Shown here: positions 1-7,347 of the stretch, one piece after another
Numbering within the stretch: the first letter of the stretch is position 1
Layout of the letters: each line of letters opens with the position of its first letter
Source of the DNA: Pseudomonas thivervalensis
Lineage (GTDB): Bacteria > Pseudomonadota > Gammaproteobacteria > Pseudomonadales > Pseudomonadaceae
DNA length: 64,000 nt
NCBI RefSeq assembly: GCF_001269655.1
Contig: NZ_LHVE01000002.1
Location: forward strand, 310,001-374,000
Direction of reading: 5' to 3'
Translations under genes and position numbers: made by a program
The notes under the pieces: model-generated
What the model was told of the DNA's origin: nothing
Seen by the model: the letters and a program-made list of their open reading frames with translations, nothing else
Databases searched by the model: none

Positions 1-972
1 ATTGGCACCAACGGTGATCTGGCGATCAATGAAGGCCTGGCCACCAGCGGCAACGTGTTCCTCAACGTCGATGGCAAGACCACTCAAAACGCCAAAGGCA
101 ACATCACGGCTGACGGTTTGGCCCTCAACGGTGGCGACTTCGAGTTGCGCAACAAAGGCAACGTGGTCGGCGACATCGCCAGCGAGGCAGGCAAGGTTGC
201 GTTCAACAACACCGGTAATCTGAAGGTCGGCACGCTGACTGAAACCGATGGCAACGGCAACGTGGTCAAGACCACCACCGGCGTGAAAAACATGGGCGAC
301 GTCAGCATCGGCACCAATGGCAACCTGGCGATCAACGAAGGGCTGGCCACCAGCGGCAACGTGTTCCTCAACGTCGATGGCAAAACCACCCAAAACGCCA
401 AAGGCAACATCACGGCTGACGGCTTGGCCCTCAACGGCGGCGACTTCGAGTTGCGCAACAACGGCAACGTGGTGGGTGACATCGCCAGCAAGGCGGGCAA
501 GGTCGCCTTCAACAACACCGGCAATCTGAAGGTCGGCACGCTGAGCGAAACCGATGGCAACGGCAACGTGGTCAAGACCACCACCGGCGTGAACAATACC
601 GGCAACGTGAGCATTGGCACCGTCGGCAACCTGGCGATCAACGAAGGGCTGGCCACCAGCGGCAACGTGTTCCTCAACGTCGATGGCAAGACCACCCAAA
701 ACGCCAAGGGAAATATCACCGCCGCTGGCCTGGCGCTCAAGGGCGGTGATTTCGATCTGCGCAACGCCAGCAACTGGGTCGGCGACATCGCCAGCCGCGC
801 GAAGGATGTCAGCTTCGTCAACCGCAGCGACGTCACTGTCGGCAGGCTGACCGAGACCGCACTGGACGGCACCCAACTGGATCAGATCGTCGGCATCGGC
901 AACACCGGCAAAGTCCAAGTGGTGACCACCACCGGCAACATCACCTTGACCGAAAACGTCAGCACCACCAGC
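1..972 (+). repeat. Tandem 306-bp coding repeats in the adhesin
   Basis: Three units of exactly 306 bp (starts 55, 361, 667) are visible. The first two are nearly identical; the third begins to diverge after about 60 bp (GLALKGGDFDLRNASN). More units probably lie upstream of the window. Such arrays expand and contract by recombination and often collapse in short-read assemblies. Confidence 0.9.
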
Positions 973-1881
973 AATGCCTCCGATGCGATCGTACTCAACG
1001 CCGGTCAATCCGCTTCGGCGGGCGTGGCTGCGGGTGGCGACGTGAAGGCCGACGCGGGCGTGACGGTGTCCACCGGTGTTGGCGGCCGGGCAGTGATCTA
1101 CACCGGTAGCCTCGCTGGCAGCACCCGCGTGGTGGATGTGGTCGGCAGTGGCAGCGGCAATTTCCGCTACAACAGTGACGAGCAGCAGAGCAATTTCGGC
1201 AGGGCGTTGGGCAACACGGGCGTTCATGCCGTGTACCGCGAGCAACCCGTCCTGGTGGTGTCCACAAACGGTTCGACCACCCAGACCAAGCCGTTCGATG
1301 GCCAAACCACGTTCAATGGCGGCGGTATAGCCGGTTATGACGCCAACGGTCTGTGGAACGGCGACACCAAGCCGATGCTTGGCAACCCACTGTACTCGGT
1401 AGGGACGCAAGGCCCGGGCTCGCACCTGATCAACATCGGCGGGCTGGCTGACCTCGGTTACCTGATCGTGAGCAATCCGGCCAACGCCAATCTGACCGTG
1501 ACGCCGTCCATTGACTATGAAGCTGTCCGGCAGAGCGTCGCCGATGCAACACGCGTCGGCGCGCAGGTGACTTCGCCCCATGCTCCAGAGCTCAATCCGG
1601 CCCAGCCGAAACCGGCTGACTGGTCCGGCGCCGGGGTCGAGGACGGTGGTCTGTTGCTGGTGGACCAGGGCGGCACGCGTGCCAACGGCGCAGGCAATGG
1701 CGACGGCGATGCGGCTGCCCAGGCCGAGAGCGCCGACAGCGAGCGGGAGCTGGCCGGGAACGTCTGCGCCGATGGCGGTGTATCCAGCGGAGGGGCCTGT
1801 GCGGCCTACCCGCCACAGACCGTGTTTGTCGTGCGCGGCGGTGTGCGCTTGCCAGGTCCAGGTCTGGCCATGCGTCCCTGA
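1..1881 (+). CDS. Two-partner secretion adhesin (TpsA / filamentous haemagglutinin-like), 3' part
   Basis: The reading frame is open from base 1, so this is the C-terminal ~626 residues of a larger exoprotein whose start lies outside the window. It carries three near-identical 102-residue (306-bp) units in tandem, beginning at 55, 361 and 667 with FLNVDGKTTQNAKGNIT. The Gly/Asn/Thr-rich, alternating pattern is typical of beta-helical haemagglutinin adhesins. After the repeats comes a non-repetitive region with an NxxGxxxTQxKxxDG stretch, an Ala/Pro/Asp-rich linker, and a tail with two cysteines (NVC...GGAC) about 38 residues from the end. The TpsB transporter lies directly downstream, which supports secretion across the outer membrane by that partner. 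The HMW1-type adhesins of Haemophilus use a C-terminal disulfide loop to stay tethered to their transporter; the Cys pair here suggests the same, by inference only. The target surface or partner cell cannot be read from the sequence. Confidence 0.85.
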   Translation: MGTNGDLAINEGLATSGNVFLNVDGKTTQNAKGNITADGLALNGGDFELRNKGNVVGDIASEAGKVAFNNTGNLKVGTLTETDGNGNVVKTTTGVKNMGDVSIGTNGNLAINEGLATSGNVFLNVDGKTTQNAKGNITADGLALNGGDFELRNNGNVVGDIASKAGKVAFNNTGNLKVGTLSETDGNGNVVKTTTGVNNTGNVSIGTVGNLAINEGLATSGNVFLNVDGKTTQNAKGNITAAGLALKGGDFDLRNASNWVGDIASRAKDVSFVNRSDVTVGRLTETALDGTQLDQIVGIGNTGKVQVVTTTGNITLTENVSTTSNASDAIVLNAGQSASAGVAAGGDVKADAGVTVSTGVGGRAVIYTGSLAGSTRVVDVVGSGSGNFRYNSDEQQSNFGRALGNTGVHAVYREQPVLVVSTNGSTTQTKPFDGQTTFNGGGIAGYDANGLWNGDTKPMLGNPLYSVGTQGPGSHLINIGGLADLGYLIVSNPANANLTVTPSIDYEAVRQSVADATRVGAQVTSPHAPELNPAQPKPADWSGAGVEDGGLLLVDQGGTRANGAGNGDGDAAAQAESADSERELAGNVCADGGVSSGGACAAYPPQTVFVVRGGVRLPGPGLAMRP

Positions 1882-1981
1882 TGCCCTGACATCCCTTTTT
1901 TCCATTTGAAGGAGCCCCTTGGCCGCGTCCCCCGGACGTGGCCATGGGCTCAGGCTACCCGCATTTTTCGAGACTTATTCA

Positions 1982-3646
1982 ATGCATAACAAACTGATGT
2001 CCTGCGCCGCTGGTCTGGCGTTGCTATCCACCACCCAGGCCTGGGCGGCGACCCTGCCGACACGCCCGATCCCCGATGCCGGCCGTATCCTGCAGGAACT
2101 GCCGATTCCCCAACAGGAACTGCCGCAAAGCATTCGCCTGGATGTAGAAGCACCACAACCGGCCCAGGAAAAAGTCGGCGGCGCCAAAGTCCAGCTCAAC
2201 GCCGTCCGGTTCACCGACAACACCCGCATCGACGACGCCAGCCTGCAACGCGTCGTCGCCCCAGCCATCGGTCAGGCCCTTGATCTGGACGAGCTGCGGG
2301 AAGTGGCCCGGCAGGTCACGCTTTACTACCGCGAGCAGGGCTACCCATTTGCACGCGCCTATCTGCCGGCCCAGCGCATGGCCAACGGCGAGCTGACCAT
2401 CGCGGTGATCGAAGGGCGTTATGGCAAAGTCACCGCCCTCAACGACGATGCGAAACTGGCCGCACAGGCGCAGCCTTTCCTGGGCGACCTGAAGCCGGGC
2501 GACGTGATCGAGCGTGACCGCCTGGAGCGCAGCATCCTGGTGCTCTCCGACTTGCCGGGTGTGGCGGTTCGTCCGGTCATCCGCCCGGGTGACGAACTCG
2601 GTACGGGAGACCTCAATGCCCAAGTGAGCAAAACCAAGGCCTTCGAAGGCAAGGCCACGCTGGACAACCACGGCAACCGCTACTCGGGGCGCAATCGCCT
2701 GACGGTCCAAGGTGACTGGAACAGCCCGATGATGCTCGGCGACAAGCTCAGCGCCGCCGTGATGGCCACCGATGAGGAGCTGTATTTCGGCAGCCTCGGC
2801 TACTCGATGCCATTGGGCACATCCGGCCTGCGTGGCAACGTCGGTTATGCCCAGAGCGCTTACGACCTGGGCGAGGAATTCGCCGACCTGGGGGCGACCG
2901 GTACCGCCGAGGTCAGCAGCATTGGCTTGAGTTATCCGCTCATTCGCAGCAACCAGGCGAACCTCATGTTGGCCGGGCAGTATCAGCACAAAGAGCTTGA
3001 GGATAAGTACGAAGTGCTGGGCCTGAGCTTTGAAAAAAGCAGCAACTCGCTGCCCATCAGCTTGCAATTCGACGTACGGGACACCTTGTTCGGCGGCGGC
3101 ATCACCTACGGTGGCGCGACGCTGACCTACGGTGACCTGAAGCTGGACTCGGCCCTGCGCGAGGGCGACCGCCAGACCGCCCGGACCGAGGGCCAATTCA
3201 GCAAAGTGAACGTCGATCTCGCCCGCCTGCAAGCGCTGCCCGCCAACTTCACGCTGTTTGCCCGTGTCCTCGGGCAGTGGAGCCAGGACAACCTCGACTC
3301 TTCCGAAGACTTCAGCCTCGGCGGCATCGATGGCGTGCGGGCCTATCCTCAAAGCGAAGCCTCGGGTGACGAAGGCATGCTGACCCAGATCGAACTTCGC
3401 TACCCGATCGACAAGCTCACGCCTTACCTGTTCTGGGATGCCGGCAAGGTGCGCATCAACCACAACGAGTGGGCCGATGAGCAAAACACCCGCAGCATTT
3501 CCGGCGGCGGTGTGGGTTTGCGCGCTCAATACGGCCAGATTTCGTTCGATGCAACGGTGGCGTGGCGTCACTCCGGCGGTGAAGCCCAGAGCGATACGCG
3601 TCAGGAGAACCCGCAGTTGCTCGCTCAGATCGGTTACCAGTTCTAA
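1982..3646 (+). CDS. TpsB outer-membrane transporter (ShlB/FhaC/HecB family)
   Basis: The 554-residue protein secretes the adhesin encoded just upstream. I place the start at the ATG of MHNKLMSCAAGLALL because it opens a clean signal peptide ending TQAWA; an upstream in-frame start adds a 21-residue segment without secretion features. A POTRA region spans roughly residues 55-135 (VQLNAVRFTDNTRIDD through YREQGYPFARAYLP). A ~400-residue beta-barrel follows, with the family signature GGIDGVRAYP near residue 450 and a C-terminal phenylalanine (QIGYQF) as in BAM-inserted barrels. Length and order match FhaC/ShlB proteins. The ~100-bp gap to the adhesin gene suggests one transcript. There is no sign of truncation. 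Confidence 0.93.
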   Translation: MHNKLMSCAAGLALLSTTQAWAATLPTRPIPDAGRILQELPIPQQELPQSIRLDVEAPQPAQEKVGGAKVQLNAVRFTDNTRIDDASLQRVVAPAIGQALDLDELREVARQVTLYYREQGYPFARAYLPAQRMANGELTIAVIEGRYGKVTALNDDAKLAAQAQPFLGDLKPGDVIERDRLERSILVLSDLPGVAVRPVIRPGDELGTGDLNAQVSKTKAFEGKATLDNHGNRYSGRNRLTVQGDWNSPMMLGDKLSAAVMATDEELYFGSLGYSMPLGTSGLRGNVGYAQSAYDLGEEFADLGATGTAEVSSIGLSYPLIRSNQANLMLAGQYQHKELEDKYEVLGLSFEKSSNSLPISLQFDVRDTLFGGGITYGGATLTYGDLKLDSALREGDRQTARTEGQFSKVNVDLARLQALPANFTLFARVLGQWSQDNLDSSEDFSLGGIDGVRAYPQSEASGDEGMLTQIELRYPIDKLTPYLFWDAGKVRINHNEWADEQNTRSISGGGVGLRAQYGQISFDATVAWRHSGGEAQSDTRQENPQLLAQIGYQF

Positions 3647-3681
3647 CCGACTGCTGCTCATTCAAGGAACTCAACAAACCC

Positions 3682-3812
3682 GTGGCGAGGGAGCTTGCTC
3701 CCGCTGGGCTGCGCAGCAGCCCCCCAAACCAGGCAACTCGGTGTACCAGTCATATTGAGTGCGCTGCTTTGGGGCCGCTTCGCAGCCCCGCGGGAGCAAG
3801 CTCCCTCGCCAC
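3682..3812. repeat. REPIN: inverted pair of GTGGCGAGGGAGC-type REPs
   Basis: A REP at 3682-3725 (palindrome around GGGAGCTTGCTCCC, then GGGCTGCGCAGCAGCCC) faces an inverted copy at 3771-3812. The arrangement matches REPIN units of fluorescent pseudomonads, which are mobilised by RAYT transposases encoded elsewhere. Short reading frames inside it are not genes. Confidence 0.85.
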
Positions 3813-3904
3813 GGTCGTCAGCATCAACCGCATTGGTCACCCGCCTGGGTTTTTCCAGGCGCAGCCACCGCTTGTTCCCATCCCCGCCACATGCCCACCC
3901 ACCT

Positions 3905-3932
3905 GTGGCGAGGGAGCAAGCTCCCTCGCCAC
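3905..3932. repeat. Fused REP palindrome
   Basis: A perfect 12-bp inverted repeat (GTGGCGAGGGAG / CTCCCTCGCCAC) with a 4-bp centre, CAAG. It looks like two facing REP ends joined after loss of the middle. Together with the REPIN at 3682-3812 this is all I see in the 476-base gap before 4123, apart from possible promoter sequence for the next operon. Confidence 0.75.
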
Positions 3933-4122
3933 GATGAATAGCATCGTCCCGCATCAGTGGACGCCACGGTCGGCATGACCGTTTATCGCCCATTAAAAAT
4001 TTGATAGCTTCAGTTCTCGCCTTACCTGCCGCTATATCGACTTGTTGCCGGCCCGATACGTGTTTCCTCGCCCGGCAATTTCGCGACAGTGACCTGGCTA
4101 AACACAACAAGAGACCTGGCGA

Positions 4123-4959
4123 ATGGACGACGGACGATACGAAAGGCAGTCAGCGACGGCGGGGGGAGCGGCGGCGTCCGAGCTGTTGCCGCATATTCTG
4201 CTGATCGACGATGTGCCTGAAGACATCCGCGCCACGCTCATTCTGTTGAAGACCCAACCCTGGCGCATTTCCCTGGCCAGCGACGCCTACCAGGGCTATC
4301 AACGGGCACTGGCCCTGCGCCCGGACCTCATCGTCCTGGATGTGCACATGCCGCAAATGGACGGTTTCAGCCTGTGCCGACTATTGCGCGAGGCACCGGC
4401 CACCCGGCATGTCCCGATCCTGTTCCTGTCCTCCGCCAACACGTCGTTGGAGCGCCTGGAAGGGCTGACCGTGGGCGCGGTGGACTACATCCCCAAATCC
4501 TGCGCCCCCGAAGAAGTCCTGGCACGTATCAAGATTCACCTGCAATTGACCTGGCGAGCGCCACCGGCCGTCCATGAAAGCCAGGCCGACCCTGAGCCGC
4601 AAGGCGATGAGATCGTGCTGCGCGCGGCGATGCGATTGATAGAAAACCAGCTGGACGACATACCGTCCCTGGGCATGCTCGCGCAAAAAGTCGGTACTCA
4701 TGAAAAACGCCTCACCGCGATTTTTCGCGAACACCTGGGAATGACCGTGTTCGCCTACATTCGCGACGCCCGGCTGCGACGCGGCCAGGATCTGCTCTGC
4801 GAAAGCGCCATGAGCGTGCAGGACGTCGCCGAACTGGTGGGTTTTCGCAACGCCTGCAACTTCACCACCGCTTTCCGCCAGCGAATCGGCATGACGCCCA
4901 GCCAGTTTCGCCAGCAAGCCCTGGGTATCGCTGAAACCGAGTCGGCCGGGCGCGCCTGA
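4123..4959 (+). CDS. Response regulator with AraC-type DNA-binding domain
   Basis: The 278-residue protein has an N-terminal receiver domain (residues ~24-140) and a C-terminal AraC/XylS double helix-turn-helix (~165-265). Receiver signatures are the acidic pair in ILLIDD, the phospho-acceptor Asp73 in LIVLDVHMP and the conserved lysine in DYIPKS (Lys125). The AraC end shows LGMTVFAYIRDARLRRGQDLL and VAELVGFRNACNFTTAFRQRIGMTPSQFR. This puts phosphorelay control directly on an AraC-type activator. Its stop overlaps the start of the hybrid kinase (TGATG), so the two are translationally coupled and almost certainly partners. The TonB receptor behind the kinase is the likely target. The signal sensed is unknown. 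Confidence 0.92.
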   Translation: MDDGRYERQSATAGGAAASELLPHILLIDDVPEDIRATLILLKTQPWRISLASDAYQGYQRALALRPDLIVLDVHMPQMDGFSLCRLLREAPATRHVPILFLSSANTSLERLEGLTVGAVDYIPKSCAPEEVLARIKIHLQLTWRAPPAVHESQADPEPQGDEIVLRAAMRLIENQLDDIPSLGMLAQKVGTHEKRLTAIFREHLGMTVFAYIRDARLRRGQDLLCESAMSVQDVAELVGFRNACNFTTAFRQRIGMTPSQFRQQALGIAETESAGRA

Positions 4960-7346
4960 TGCGGCTTCTACAGCTTTTAATGCTGACGATAGTGTTGTTA
5001 TCCACAGGGCTGTTGCACGCGGCGCCTGTGGGTATCTGCCGGGCTGATCACCTCGACTTGATGCCCGCGATACAGATTTTCGAAGACACCCAGGCCCGCA
5101 TGAACCTGGAAGACGTCACTCAACTGCCCGAAGAACGTTTCAACCCCGCCACCCCAGACTGGCCGACCCAAGGCTACAGCCGCTCCGCCTTCTGGCTGAA
5201 ATTACAACTGACTAACGCAAGCACTGCGGCGTGTTCGCGCCTGTTGGTGATCGGCGCACCGCGCCTGGAAGACCTCCGTGTCTACCAACCGGGACGTGTT
5301 GCCCACGGCGGAGCTGCCTATCCCTTGGCCGAATGGCCCCGGCCGGCGGCGCGTCAACCGGCGTTCCCGGTCTCGCTGGCGGCGGGGGAGAGCGCCACCG
5401 TATTCGTCCGCGTGGCGAGCAACTTCCAGATGTTGCTGGAACCGGAACTGTGGTCCGAACCGGCGCTGCTGCGCAGCCAGCAACAGACGTACCTGAGTGA
5501 CGGACTCACCCTCGGCATCGTCCTGCTGGTCGTGCCGTTCGGCTTCATCGTCGGTTGGATTCTGCGCTCCCGATTGCTGAGCGTGAATGCCGGCGCGGTC
5601 CTCAGCTACATCCTGCTGACCTGCATCCTCAATGGCTACCTCATCTACTGGCCCAGCGCGCTGGGCTGGACGCGCGAGTTGCTGACCTGCGCCAGCGCAT
5701 TCTCGTTCGTGCTGTTCCTGGCTTACTTCCGCGTGCTCTTGCAGGTTTCCCGGCTGCCCAGAATCATTGGCTGGAGCTATTGGGTGCCGCTGTTGGGCTG
5801 TGTCTTCGGCCGACTCTGGTGGCTGAAGATCGATCCGGTCCAGGGTGCGCAAATCGTCCAGATTTCCTTGTTCAGTTTCTACGGCGTGTTGGTCGCTACG
5901 CTGCTCATGGCCTGGCGTGCGCGGCTGGCCTACAACTGGATGGCCTGGCTGGTGCCGACGTTATTGCTTGGGCAATTGCTGATGCGGATTTTCTTCCCGC
6001 AAGAACAATTGCCCTGGCAATCGCCGCAAAGTAAATACAGCCTATCGTCCACCCTGGCGGGCGTGGTGTTGCTGGTGTGCACATTGATCATGGAAGTCGC
6101 CCGCAGCCGCAACCGCGAGAAGCACGCCCTGTCCACCCTCGAACAGCAACGCCAGGCCGAACAGGAACGCCTGGAAAGCACCGTGGCGCTGCGCACCTCG
6201 CAGTTGCGCGAATCCCTGGCGGCGCGCAGTGCGTTGATGGCGCGGATCAGCCATGACCTGCGCTCGCCGCTGGTGCGCATCATCGACTACGCGCGCCTGC
6301 TGCACGCCGGCCCCAACCGCGACTATCAAGCCACCATCGAGCGCAACGCCCGCCAGCAACTGGAGCTGATCGACGAGATGCTCGAGTTTTCCCGTGGCGA
6401 GCTGGAGCAGATGCAACTGACCCTCGCGCCGGGTTATTTGTACGGCTTCCTCAAGGAGGTCGCAGACGAGGCAGGCTTTCTCGCCGCACGCCAGGGCAAT
6501 ACCTTCGAAGCTGTTTTCGCCGATGACCTCCCGCCACTGGTAGAAGCCGACTTCAAACGCCTTCGACAGGTGCTCATGAACCTCCTGGCGAACGCGGCGA
6601 AATTCACCCGCAACGGCCAGATCCGTTTCGAAGTGAGTGCTGGCGCCGCGTCAACTCCGCAAACTGTGGAACTGCGCTTCAGCGTGGTCGACACCGGCAT
6701 TGGCATCGATCCGCAAGAATTCGAACAACTCCTGCAACCGTTCCGCCGCGGCCGCAATGCCCAGCGCTTCGAGGGCAGCGGGCTGGGCCTGTCCATCGTC
6801 ACGCAACTGCTGGAACGCATGGACAGCCGCCTCGAACCCCAAGCCACGGGGCAGGGCAGCCACCTCAGTTTTCGCCTGCAACTGAAATACGCCGAGGAAC
6901 ACGACCTGGAAAACGGCATCGTCGACAACAACGTCACGCCGCTCGACGGCCAGGGCAAACACGTCCTGCTGGTAGACGACGTCGAACAGAACAGTGAATG
7001 GCTCTACGACCTGCTGGCCGGTTACGGTTTCGACGTGAGCATGGCGGCGAACGGCGAAGACGCCTTGGCCTGCATCGCCGAACAATCCATCGACCTGCTG
7101 ATCAGCGACCAGATGATGCCCGGCATGGACGGCTGGGAACTGCTGCGCCACGTGCGCGACAGTGGGCGCGATCTACCGGTGGTGCTTTATTCCGCAGTGC
7201 CGCCGCGCAGACCGGAGGATTATCCAAAGGACCTGGCCTTCGACGCGGTCTTGCTCAAGCCCGCCGACAGCCGCGAACTGCTGGCCTGCGTCAAGGCACT
7301 GGTCTGCCCGGACACGGCGCGTCGCGCGATGGCTCGGGAGTTCTAG
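4959..7346 (+). CDS. Hybrid sensor histidine kinase with 7TMR-DISM input
   Basis: The protein has 795 residues. An N-terminal signal peptide (LLMLTIVLLSTGLLHAAP) precedes a periplasmic 7TMR-DISMED2-like beta-sandwich (~25-170; the family is linked to carbohydrate-like ligands). Next come seven membrane segments (~180-380), a coiled linker, a HisKA domain with His432 in ARISHDLRSPL, an HATPase domain (NLLANAAKF, DTGIGI, GSGLGLSI) and a C-terminal receiver with Asp717 in LISDQMMPGMDG. The protein should phosphorylate itself on ligand binding, pass phosphate to its own receiver, and through it or directly to the AraC-type regulator encoded just upstream. The next gene, a TonB receptor, starts 1 base after this stop. 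All catalytic motifs are present. Confidence 0.92.
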   Translation: MRLLQLLMLTIVLLSTGLLHAAPVGICRADHLDLMPAIQIFEDTQARMNLEDVTQLPEERFNPATPDWPTQGYSRSAFWLKLQLTNASTAACSRLLVIGAPRLEDLRVYQPGRVAHGGAAYPLAEWPRPAARQPAFPVSLAAGESATVFVRVASNFQMLLEPELWSEPALLRSQQQTYLSDGLTLGIVLLVVPFGFIVGWILRSRLLSVNAGAVLSYILLTCILNGYLIYWPSALGWTRELLTCASAFSFVLFLAYFRVLLQVSRLPRIIGWSYWVPLLGCVFGRLWWLKIDPVQGAQIVQISLFSFYGVLVATLLMAWRARLAYNWMAWLVPTLLLGQLLMRIFFPQEQLPWQSPQSKYSLSSTLAGVVLLVCTLIMEVARSRNREKHALSTLEQQRQAEQERLESTVALRTSQLRESLAARSALMARISHDLRSPLVRIIDYARLLHAGPNRDYQATIERNARQQLELIDEMLEFSRGELEQMQLTLAPGYLYGFLKEVADEAGFLAARQGNTFEAVFADDLPPLVEADFKRLRQVLMNLLANAAKFTRNGQIRFEVSAGAASTPQTVELRFSVVDTGIGIDPQEFEQLLQPFRRGRNAQRFEGSGLGLSIVTQLLERMDSRLEPQATGQGSHLSFRLQLKYAEEHDLENGIVDNNVTPLDGQGKHVLLVDDVEQNSEWLYDLLAGYGFDVSMAANGEDALACIAEQSIDLLISDQMMPGMDGWELLRHVRDSGRDLPVVLYSAVPPRRPEDYPKDLAFDAVLLKPADSRELLACVKALVCPDTARRAMAREF

Positions 7347-7347
7347 C

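Noticed and set aside
84..872. 262-residue minus-strand open frame through the adhesin repeats
   Set aside because: It mirrors the repeated coding sequence of the adhesin and has no protein-like features.
2024..3661. 545-residue minus-strand open frame opposite the TpsB gene
   Set aside because: A GC-rich antisense shadow; the plus-strand gene has a signal peptide and family signatures.
3682..3978. Short frames encoding WRGSLLPLG-like peptides at this and other REP sites
   Set aside because: They are translations of REP palindromes, not genes.
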